A stretch of DNA of 14,637 bases, taken from contig CAYRHS010000080.1 of the NCBI GenBank assembly GCA_964424125.1, positions 1 to 14,637 of the forward strand, given 5' to 3'. Both the position numbers and the translations under genes were made by a program. Origin of the DNA: CAYRHS01 sp964424125 (lineage in GTDB: Bacteria; Actinomycetota; Acidimicrobiia; IMCC26256; JAOSJL01). Of the stretch, positions 1 through 5,817 are shown in pieces. Numbering within the stretch: the stretch's first letter is position 1; each line of letters opens with the position of its first letter. The notes beneath the pieces were generated by a model, which saw nothing but the letters and a program-made list of their open reading frames with translations, did not search any database and was not told where the DNA came from.

Positions 1-675
1 CGATCGTTGCGGGTCGGCGGCGAGCTCACGCGCGCGTTCGATTGCGCCCGCGGGGGCGACGAGCGCGTGGAGACCGTCGTCGAGCCCGAGCCGCTCGGCG
101 ACCGGGCGGTCGACCACGGTCGGCGTGCCCAGGGCGAGCGCCACCAGCGCGGTCCGAGCCGAGGACACGACCGCGGCGGCGCTGAGCGCGAGCGCGGTCG
201 TGCCCAGATCGGGGCCGAGCGACCACGAGTCCGTTCCCGCGTGGACGGTGTCGCTCGCGCACTCGACGACGAGGTCGTCCGGAAGGTCGAGCCGCTGTCG
301 CCACCGCTGACGCACGAAGGGGGAGACCGTCGGGTGCGCAGCAGTGTCGACCGCCGGGCGGTGGATCAGCACGGTTCCTTCACCGAGGTCGGCGGCGAGG
401 TCGGGCTCGTGCGTGCAGATGACCGCGGCGCGGGTCGGGAGGTCCTCGCGGGTGGCCTGGCCTGCCTCGACCACGACCGCGACCGGGATCGTGGGGTCGT
501 CGAGCGCGGCATCGATGCCGACCGCGTCCGGCGCCGTCGCCAGCCGGGCCGCGGGTGCTCCGAGCGCGGGATCGGTCGCACGAGGGTCGCACCACGCCCC
601 GAGCGCACGCACGAGTGGCAGGGACCAATCGGCGCGTCCCGCCGCGACGAGCAGCTCGACGAACGGCTTCTTCAT
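1..675 (-). CDS. glycosyltransferase-like protein, partial (C-terminus beyond left edge)
   Basis: An open reading frame of 225 codons without a stop runs off the left edge. Its ATG lies at 675-673 and overlaps the stop of the upstream glycosyltransferase as ATGA, so the two genes are translationally coupled. The start reads MKKPFVELLVAAGRADW. The second half (about residues 145-225) looks like the C-terminal half of a GT-B fold: an AAVVSSARTALVALALGTP segment resembling the usual helix plus 'G-x-P-V-V' loop, then a VAPAGAIERARELAADP segment typical of the helix after the nucleotide site. The N-terminal half is short and I recognise no acceptor-domain motif in it. Coding is supported by the unbroken frame, the overlap and the operon context. 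The glycosyltransferase assignment is inference; a polysaccharide-modifying protein of another GT-B-like family is possible. Confidence 0.62.
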   Translation of the reverse strand, partial: MKKPFVELLVAAGRADWSLPLVRALGAWCDPRATDPALGAPAARLATAPDAVGIDAALDDPTIPVAVVVEAGQATREDLPTRAAVICTHEPDLAADLGEGTVLIHRPAVDTAAHPTVSPFVRQRWRQRLDLPDDLVVECASDTVHAGTDSWSLGPDLGTTALALSAAAVVSSARTALVALALGTPTVVDRPVAERLGLDDGLHALVAPAGAIERARELAADPQRS

Positions 676-1685
676 GGCGCCGTCAGGGTCCGCACAACGT
701 CGCTCCAGTCGAGGTCGGCCACGCGCGCCCGGCCGGCCGCGCCCATTCGTCGCGCTCGCTCCGGGTCGGAGGCGAGGTCGTCGATCGCAGCCGCGATCGC
801 GGTGGGGCTCCCGTCGGTCACGTAGCCGGTCACGCCGTCCTCCACCCACTCGAGCACGCCGCCGGAATCCTTCGCCGTGACGACCGGCTTGCCGGACGCG
901 AAGGCCTGGAGCGTCACGTACCCGTAGTCCTCGTCGACGGGTGCGTACACCACGCCGAGGCAGCCCGCGTAGCGCTCGACGAGTTCGTCGTCGGGCACGA
1001 AGCCGGCGAGCTCTACGGTGCGCCCGAGCTGCGACTCGGCGACGCGGGAACGAAGCGCGCCGTCGCCACTTCCTCGCCCCGCGATCACGAACCGCGTCGC
1101 GGATCGGAGGTGCGTGGCGGCCTCGACGAGCAGCTCGGGACGCTTGTTCGCTTCCAGGCGCGTCGCGCAGAACGCGTAATCGCCGAAGGGGCCGGGGCGC
1201 AGGCGCTCGAAGAGCGGCGGGGGATGGTAGAGGGGTTGGGCGTCCAGTCCGGTGTACCGGGCCAACCGGTCGGCCACGACGCCCGAGGTGGTGTAGCGAC
1301 GAGTTGCCTCTTCCAGCGCCCGTTGGTCCCATTCCGTCAGGAGCCGCTGGGCTTCGAGGCCTTCGTCGTCGAGGCCGAAGTCGGACCACGCCGAGTCGGC
1401 CGCGTCGTAGGCCGCCCGGTGCTGGTGGAACAGCCACACGACCTTGTTCGGATGGCGGACGAAGTACGAAGGGAAGTTCGTGGCGATCACCAGATCGGCG
1501 TCGACGGGCACCAGCCGCCACGCGAGCGCGGCGTCGAAGATCCGCTCGCGGTCCCAGGCCGTCGGGAGACGGACGAGCTCGGCTTCGTGGCCGCCGCGCT
1601 CGAGCGCCTGCACGAGATTCTCCATGTGGAGCTCGGCGCCTCCGCGTACGAAGGGCACCTGTGCGCCACAGACACAGATCCTCAA
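672..1685 (-). CDS. GT4 family glycosyltransferase with Gln in place of the second EX7E glutamate
   Basis: A 337-residue GT-B enzyme of family GT4, predicted to move a sugar from a nucleotide donor to a glycan intermediate at the inner face of the membrane. The N-terminal Rossmann half begins RICVCGAQVPFVRGGAELH, with the glycine-rich acceptor loop near residues 14-18. The C-terminal half shows ATRLEANKRPELLVEA (174-189), IAGRGSG (201-207) and the donor-site block VDEDYGYVTLQAFASGKPVV (250-269), followed by an SGG loop and a VTGYV strand. In this block the EX7E motif reads E252-x7-Q260, so the second Glu is Gln (codon CAG). The start is TTG, with GGAG ten bases upstream; no ATG or GTG in frame lies nearby. 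It is the middle gene of the leftward operon and overlaps the next gene by four bases. The donor sugar cannot be read from sequence. Confidence 0.9.
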   Translation of the reverse strand: MRICVCGAQVPFVRGGAELHMENLVQALERGGHEAELVRLPTAWDRERIFDAALAWRLVPVDADLVIATNFPSYFVRHPNKVVWLFHQHRAAYDAADSAWSDFGLDDEGLEAQRLLTEWDQRALEEATRRYTTSGVVADRLARYTGLDAQPLYHPPPLFERLRPGPFGDYAFCATRLEANKRPELLVEAATHLRSATRFVIAGRGSGDGALRSRVAESQLGRTVELAGFVPDDELVERYAGCLGVVYAPVDEDYGYVTLQAFASGKPVVTAKDSGGVLEWVEDGVTGYVTDGSPTAIAAAIDDLASDPERARRMGAAGRARVADLDWSDVVRTLTAP

Positions 1686-1724
1686 CGCGCTCGTGCTCCG
1701 GTGACTCGTCGGCGGGGTCGTTCC

Positions 1725-1730
1725 ATCGTA
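1725..1730 (-). promoter_or_regulatory. candidate -10 box TACGAT upstream of the GT4 gene
   Basis: The 73-base gap between the methyltransferase stop and the GT4 start holds TACGAT on the minus strand. It would start a transcript near 1718, about 33 bases before the TTG start. It fits the actinobacterial TAnnnT pattern. The same hexamer appears in two other gaps of this window. No good -35 element is visible, so this is weak evidence for an internal promoter. Confidence 0.3.
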
Positions 1731-1758
1731 CCGGCGGTTCGGGGTGCCGCCCCGTTGG

Positions 1759-3084
1759 TCAGCCGTTCCCGGCGTCGACCGAACCGCTCGGCTGGAGGAG
1801 CTCGCTGTCCGGGGCTTCGTCGATCCGGCGGACGACGGCCTCGATCGCGCCCGGTTCCACCCGCTTCGAGAACACGTAGAAGCCGAGTCGACCGGGAAAG
1901 GTCCGGCGCAGGAAGTCGTCGTAGCGCCGGTGGAGCGCGCGTTCGATCGATAGCTGCCGCTGGAGTCCGACCGCGCCGAAGCGGCGGACCCACCACGGGG
2001 AGTCGGCCCAGATCAGGTGTCCGAGCAGCGGGTAGCCGTGGTCGTCGACCGGCACGGCGGCGAAGTGGGCCCCCCGAGCCTGGTCCCGACGCCACTCGGG
2101 GAAGCGGACCGGGAACGTGGTCCCGAACCCGGGATCGTCACCGAAGACGGGGATGTTCGCGAAGACGAAGCCGCCGTCGAGGAGCAGATCGGCGATCGCG
2201 TCGAGGTAGCGATCGATGCGGTTCGGGTTCAGGTGCTCGAAGATGTCGAGGCCGAACACGAGATCGAAGCGCTGCCCGAGCTCGAGGTCGAGGAGGTCAC
2301 CCCGGTGGATCGAGTCGCGCACGCTCGGCGCGGCCTTGTCGATCGCCAGCTCGCTGATCTCGACTCCTTCGGCGCGGTAGCCGAGGCGGAGGAGGCACTC
2401 GATGACCGCACCGCTGGCGCAGCCGAGATCGAGGGCGAGCGAGGGCTCGAACCACCCCATGACCTCGGCCATCACCTGCTTGTCGAGATCGGCGCCGAAC
2501 GACCAGACGCCCGGCTGCTCGTAGTAGCCGTGGTCGAGGATCGCCGCTTCGAGCCAGTCGAAGTCGTCGGCGCCGCGGGCGACGAAGACCCGCTCGGTCT
2601 CACCGTCGTCGCCGGTGATCGTCCGGTACCGCTCGGGGCGGAGGCTCGTGAGATCGGTGAGCGATCGGAACTCGCGACCGACCCGGTTCAGATGCTCGTC
2701 GGAGCCCGCAAGGGAGCCGACCACGGAGCGGCGGTCGGTCCCCGACGACAACGCCGCGAGCCAGCTCGCCCGACCCGGCGCGTCGACCTCTCGCCCGAGC
2801 AGCATCGTGTACAGCGCTTCGAGGAACTCGGCGTCCGACCGTCGCCGGCCCGCCTCGTCTCGGTCGGCGACCCCCAGCATCCGTTCGACGTACTCGTCGG
2901 AGGTCGCGAGCTCGCCGACCACGTCCAATCGGCTCGCGCCGGACCGGAGGCGGTCGCCCCACAGACGACGACCCGACCGGTCGGGCGCGCGCCCGAGCAG
3001 GGTGCGGTAGGCACGATCCAGGAAGCGTCGGTCGCCGCTCGAGAGCGGACGCAGGTGTCGGAGCCGAGCCTTGACGGACTGCAC
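1759..3084 (-). CDS. SAM-dependent methyltransferase with two N-terminal DUF4214 modules
   Basis: A 441-residue protein in two parts. Residues about 20-66 and 84-133 are two copies of a DUF4214-type module, each with a 'Y-x-x-L-L-G-R-x-x-D-x-x-G' signature (YRTLLGRAPDRSG, YTMLLGREVDAPG) and a downstream SDE motif (62-64, 128-130). Residues about 180-340 are a class I methyltransferase of the Methyltransf_11/23 type: motif I LDLGCASGAVIE (218-229), VEIS acidic strand end (241-244), RGD (261-263), and FDLVFGLDIFEHL (273-285). DUF4214 modules occur in surface and polysaccharide-associated proteins, and methyltransferases in glycan loci often methylate a sugar or cap the chain. The substrate is unknown. 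GTG start with a GGGGG stretch five bases upstream. First gene of the leftward arm, divergent from the GT4 gene at 3217. Confidence 0.88.
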   Translation of the reverse strand: MQSVKARLRHLRPLSSGDRRFLDRAYRTLLGRAPDRSGRRLWGDRLRSGASRLDVVGELATSDEYVERMLGVADRDEAGRRRSDAEFLEALYTMLLGREVDAPGRASWLAALSSGTDRRSVVGSLAGSDEHLNRVGREFRSLTDLTSLRPERYRTITGDDGETERVFVARGADDFDWLEAAILDHGYYEQPGVWSFGADLDKQVMAEVMGWFEPSLALDLGCASGAVIECLLRLGYRAEGVEISELAIDKAAPSVRDSIHRGDLLDLELGQRFDLVFGLDIFEHLNPNRIDRYLDAIADLLLDGGFVFANIPVFGDDPGFGTTFPVRFPEWRRDQARGAHFAAVPVDDHGYPLLGHLIWADSPWWVRRFGAVGLQRQLSIERALHRRYDDFLRRTFPGRLGFYVFSKRVEPGAIEAVVRRIDEAPDSELLQPSGSVDAGNG

Positions 3085-3110
3085 GAGGCCCCCGGAAGCG
3101 TTCCTGTCGG

Positions 3111-3136
3111 GGCAGGAGGTCGCAGGTCCTCCTGCC
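3111..3136 (-). promoter_or_regulatory. leader hairpin upstream of the methyltransferase gene
   Basis: A perfect 9-base inverted repeat, GGCAGGAGG and CCTCCTGCC, is separated by an 8-base loop. If the leftward transcript starts from the TACGAT box at 3146-3151, the hairpin lies in its 5' leader about 27 bases before the GTG start. One arm carries an SD-like GGAGG. It could affect translation or RNA stability. Confidence 0.35.
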
Positions 3137-3145
3137 GGTGGGCGG

Positions 3146-3151
3146 ATCGTA
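3146..3151 (-). promoter_or_regulatory. candidate -10 box TACGAT for the leftward operon
   Basis: TACGAT on the minus strand matches the actinobacterial TAnnnT -10 pattern and lies about 62 bases upstream of the methyltransferase GTG. The implied start site near 3139 gives a leader that contains the 3111-3136 hairpin. No convincing -35 element is seen. Confidence 0.35.
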
Positions 3152-3164
3152 ACGAAGGCGACAC

Positions 3165-3179
3165 CGTTCGCAGCGAACG
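3165..3179. promoter_or_regulatory. perfect palindrome, candidate operator
   Basis: CGTTCGC-A-GCGAACG is a perfect 7-1-7 dyad. It sits about 14 bases upstream of the leftward -10 candidate and about 24 bases upstream of the rightward one. A dimeric helix-turn-helix regulator bound here could control both arms. No regulator gene is present in the window. Confidence 0.4.
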
Positions 3180-3203
3180 CGAGGATCGGCGAGGGTCAGA
3201 GGC

Positions 3204-3209
3204 TAGTGT
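3204..3209 (+). promoter_or_regulatory. candidate -10 box TAGTGT for the rightward GT4 pair
   Basis: TAGTGT (TAnnnT) ends seven bases before the ATG at 3217. This is the spacing expected if transcription starts at the A of the start codon. There is no good Shine-Dalgarno sequence before this ATG, which supports a leaderless transcript. Confidence 0.4.
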
Positions 3210-3216
3210 CGGATGG

Positions 3217-4407
3217 ATGGAGCGGACCGGCCGGCTCGGCTTCGTGACGCCGAGGTACGGCGCCGAGGTCGTCGGCGGCGCCGAGGCCGTGATGCGAGAG
3301 TCCGCGCGGGGGCTCGCGGAGCGGGGCTGGGACGTCGAGGTGCTGACGACGTGCGCCCGCGACCACTACACGTGGGTGAACGAGTACGAGCCCGGCCTGA
3401 CGAGTGACGGGCCGTTGCGTCTGCGCCGGTTCCCAGCGGTGGTCGACACGTCCCGGGCCGAGCGGGCGCAGATCGAGGCGGCCGTCCTCGCCGGCGAACG
3501 GCCCCCGATCGAGATGCAGCAACGGTGGGTCAACGACGACTTGCGGGTGCCCGAGCTCTTCCATCATCTGCTCGACCGCGCCGAGGACTACCGCGCGCTG
3601 ATCTTCGCTCCCTACATGTTCTGGCCCACGTTCGCCTGCGCCCAGATCGCCCCGACCCGCTCCATCCTCATGCCGTGCCTCCACGACGAGCCGCATGCGG
3701 CGCTCGAGATCTACCACCCGATCTTCACCGGCGTGCGGGGACTGTGGTTCCTGTCCGAGCCCGAGCGGCGCGTGGCGGAACGCCTCCATGCCCGCCTCGC
3801 TGCCAACGAGGTCGTGGGTTCGGGCATCCACGTGCCGGAGAGCTACGACCCCGGAGGGTTCCGCGGGCGCTACGGCATCGACGGCCGTTTCGTGCTCTTC
3901 GCCGGACGACGTGAAGGCGCCAAGAACTGGGAACGGCTCCTCGCCGGCTTCGGACGGGCGATCGAGCGGGGTGGGATCCCCTTCTCGCTGGTCACCATCG
4001 GCACCGGGGTGGTCGCTGCTCCCGACGCGATCGCCGATCGGGTGCTCGATCTGGGGTTCGTCTCGGCACACGATCGGGACGGTGCGTTCGCGGCCGCGGA
4101 CGCGTACCTCCAGCCGTCTCCCTACGAGAGCTTCTCCCGTACCGTGATGGAAGCGTGGCTCGCGGGGACGCTGCCGATCGCGAACGGCGAGTCGGACGTC
4201 GTGCGCTGGCACTTCGATCGCGCGGGCTCGGGTCTCGTCTACGACGACGACGTCGAGCTCGAGCAGTGCCTCCGCTTCATCGGGGACGCGCCGGACGTGG
4301 CCGCGTCGCTCGCGGCACCGGGACGCCAGTACGTCCTCGAGAACTACACCTGGCCGCCGGTCCTCGACCTCATGGAGGCGACGATCGAGAAGTGGCTGCC
4401 GGTCTGA
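3217..4407 (+). CDS. GT4 family glycosyltransferase
   Basis: A 396-residue GT-B glycosyltransferase of family GT4, predicted to act on a lipid-linked glycan precursor in the cytoplasm. The N-terminal domain opens with GFVTPRYGAEVVGGAEAVMR (8-27), containing the Gly-Gly-Ala-Glu loop common in this family. The C-terminal domain shows VLFAGRREGAKNWERLLAGF (226-245), VTIGTG (259-264), a LGFVS turn (279-283) and the donor-site motif YESFSRTVMEAWLAGTLPIA (303-322), with an intact EX7E (E304, E312). The frame is open far upstream, to 2017, but that extension is antisense to the methyltransferase. The ATG at 3217 is chosen because it begins the first beta strand and lies just after a TAGTGT box. It is followed after 16 bases by a second GT4 gene, forming an operon. 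Donor and acceptor are unknown. Confidence 0.92.
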   Translation: MERTGRLGFVTPRYGAEVVGGAEAVMRESARGLAERGWDVEVLTTCARDHYTWVNEYEPGLTSDGPLRLRRFPAVVDTSRAERAQIEAAVLAGERPPIEMQQRWVNDDLRVPELFHHLLDRAEDYRALIFAPYMFWPTFACAQIAPTRSILMPCLHDEPHAALEIYHPIFTGVRGLWFLSEPERRVAERLHARLAANEVVGSGIHVPESYDPGGFRGRYGIDGRFVLFAGRREGAKNWERLLAGFGRAIERGGIPFSLVTIGTGVVAAPDAIADRVLDLGFVSAHDRDGAFAAADAYLQPSPYESFSRTVMEAWLAGTLPIANGESDVVRWHFDRAGSGLVYDDDVELEQCLRFIGDAPDVAASLAAPGRQYVLENYTWPPVLDLMEATIEKWLPV

Positions 4408-4416
4408 GGGAGGAAG
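4408..4416 (+). promoter_or_regulatory. ribosome binding site deciding the GTG start at 4424
   Basis: GGGAGGAAG begins directly after the TGA of the preceding gene and ends seven bases before GTG. It favours GTG at 4424 over the in-frame ATG six bases later. Confidence 0.6.
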
Positions 4417-4423
4417 CCACGCC

Positions 4424-5773
4424 GTGCGCATGCTGATGGTGACTCCCTACCCGCCGGTCCGTGACGGCATCGCGCAGTACGCGGTGCAAGAGGTGAAGGC
4501 GCTCCGGAGAGCGGGGCACGAGGTGGAGGTGCTCTCGCCCGGCCCGTCGGCCGCGCATCACCACCTGGAGCTCCGGGGTGCGAGGGGAGTACTCGCGCTC
4601 GCCCGTCGCGTTCACGACTACGACCGGGTGATCGTCCAGTACCACCCGGACATCTTCTACCCGCACCCGTGCGCCCCCACCGAGCGTGCACTGGTGACGG
4701 CCGCGCTCCTGATCGCGTTCCGCCGCGCGCCGGAGCTGGAGGTCCGCGTCCACGAGATCGACTTCGCCCGGGGAGCCGACTCGACCGTCGACCGACTGCT
4801 CTGGCGCTCCGCCGACCGCATCGTCGTGCACACGGACGCGGAGCGGGACCAGTTCGTCGCCGCGTTCCGGGTCCCCCCCGATCGTGTCCTCGTCGAGGCG
4901 CACGGCGCACATTTCGAGCACCGGACGGCCCTGTCGCGAGCCGAGGCCCGCGCGCTGCTCGGACTTCCGGAAGACGAGCGGATCTTCCTCTGCATCGGGT
5001 TCATCCAGCCGCACAAGGGCTTCGATCGCGCCGTGCGAGCATTCCGCGGCCTCGATGCGGCGGGCGCCCGGCTGGAGATCGTCGGCTCGGTTCGGGTCGA
5101 GCAGCCCGAGTACCTCGAGTACGCCGACGAGCTCCGGCGGCTCGTCGACGACGCCCCAGGGGCGAGGTTGCACGAGGAGTACACGAGCGACGAGCGGTTC
5201 GACGCGTGGATCGTGGCTTCCGACGTCGTGGTTCTCCCCTACCGCTTCATCTGGTCGTCGGGGGTGCTCGAGCGCGCGGCCCTCTACGACCGTCCCGTGA
5301 TCGCGAGCCGGACCGGAGGCCTGGGCGACCAGGCGCCTCCGGGCACGACGCTCGTCGCCGACGATCGCGGGCTCGAGGCCGCGATGTCGGCCGCGCTGGG
5401 CAAGGAAGCGGCCGTCGCTCCGAGCCTCCCGTGGCCGGACGCGCCCGTGGAGCGCGAACGGATCCAGGCCGAGGTCCAGGAGCGGGCGGCCGCCGTTCGT
5501 GGCGTCCCGTCTCGGGCGCGCCCGAAGGGGGAGCCGGCCGTTCGCGGCGACGGGGCGCGCGCCCGGAGCGCACCGCTGCGGCGCGTCCCGCCGCTGGCGC
5601 CCCCGATGCCGGTCTCCGCTCGCCCCGGCGCGTCGACCCTCAAGCGGCTGGTCCGTAGGCTCACCGCCTGGGAGATCGACCCGCTGGTCCACCAGGTGAA
5701 CAAGCTGCGCGACGCGGCGATCGCGTCGACGGAACGCACCGACCCGCCTGTCGACGGACCGAGCGCGCCTTGA
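4424..5773 (+). CDS. GT4 family glycosyltransferase with long C-terminal tail
   Basis: A 449-residue GT4-type enzyme, second in a two-gene rightward operon. It begins MRMLMVTPYPPVRDGIAQYA, a typical GT-B N-terminal strand and loop. The donor domain has IFLCIGFIQPHKGFDRAVRAF (187-207), LEIVGSVR (217-224) and YRFIWSSGVLERAALYDRPVIAS (273-295). Here only the second glutamate of the usual EX7E pair is clear (E283), preceded by Ser-Ser-Gly, a variant I know from other GT4 proteins. The catalytic body ends near residue 330. The remaining 120 residues are rich in Pro, Arg and Ala and look disordered. The end carries a short conserved-looking helix (DPLVHQVNKLRDAAI, 419-433) that may mediate contact with partner proteins or the membrane (inference). 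Its stop lies 42 bases from the end of the convergent lipoprotein gene. Confidence 0.88.
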   Translation: MRMLMVTPYPPVRDGIAQYAVQEVKALRRAGHEVEVLSPGPSAAHHHLELRGARGVLALARRVHDYDRVIVQYHPDIFYPHPCAPTERALVTAALLIAFRRAPELEVRVHEIDFARGADSTVDRLLWRSADRIVVHTDAERDQFVAAFRVPPDRVLVEAHGAHFEHRTALSRAEARALLGLPEDERIFLCIGFIQPHKGFDRAVRAFRGLDAAGARLEIVGSVRVEQPEYLEYADELRRLVDDAPGARLHEEYTSDERFDAWIVASDVVVLPYRFIWSSGVLERAALYDRPVIASRTGGLGDQAPPGTTLVADDRGLEAAMSAALGKEAAVAPSLPWPDAPVERERIQAEVQERAAAVRGVPSRARPKGEPAVRGDGARARSAPLRRVPPLAPPMPVSARPGASTLKRLVRRLTAWEIDPLVHQVNKLRDAAIASTERTDPPVDGPSAP

Positions 5774-5817
5774 GCAGGGTCGCGGGCCTGGCGGGTGCCC
5801 CGCGACGTCGCGCGCTC
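5761..5817. terminator. nested dyad between convergent genes, likely bidirectional terminator
   Basis: Two perfect 8-base stems are nested across the convergent gene ends: outer GAGCGCGC (5761-5768) with GCGCGCTC (5810-5817), inner GTCGCGGG (5779-5786) with CCCGCGAC (5799-5806). The stop codons of both flanking genes lie inside or at the edge of the structure. There is no T tract, as is usual for GC-rich actinobacterial terminators. Position and symmetry suggest it serves both strands. Confidence 0.55.

Larger units (their letters stand above)
3085..3216. promoter_or_regulatory. divergent intergenic region between two glycan-gene arms
   Basis: These 132 bases separate the leftward methyltransferase operon from the rightward glycosyltransferase pair and should hold both promoters. 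Seen here: a 9-base inverted repeat (3111-3119/3128-3136), a minus-strand TACGAT (3146-3151), a perfect palindrome CGTTCGCAGCGAACG (3165-3179), and a plus-strand TAGTGT (3204-3209) just before the ATG at 3217. The arrangement suggests two promoters flanking an operator. Promoter activity is inference. Confidence 0.5.

Noticed and set aside
2017..3216. 400-residue upstream extension of the GT4 gene at 3217
   Set aside because: The extension lies antisense to the methyltransferase, has shadow-like composition, and the GT-B fold begins at the ATG at 3217.
3196..4431. 411-residue antisense frame over the GT4 gene
   Set aside because: No motif, and the opposite strand has an intact EX7E glycosyltransferase.
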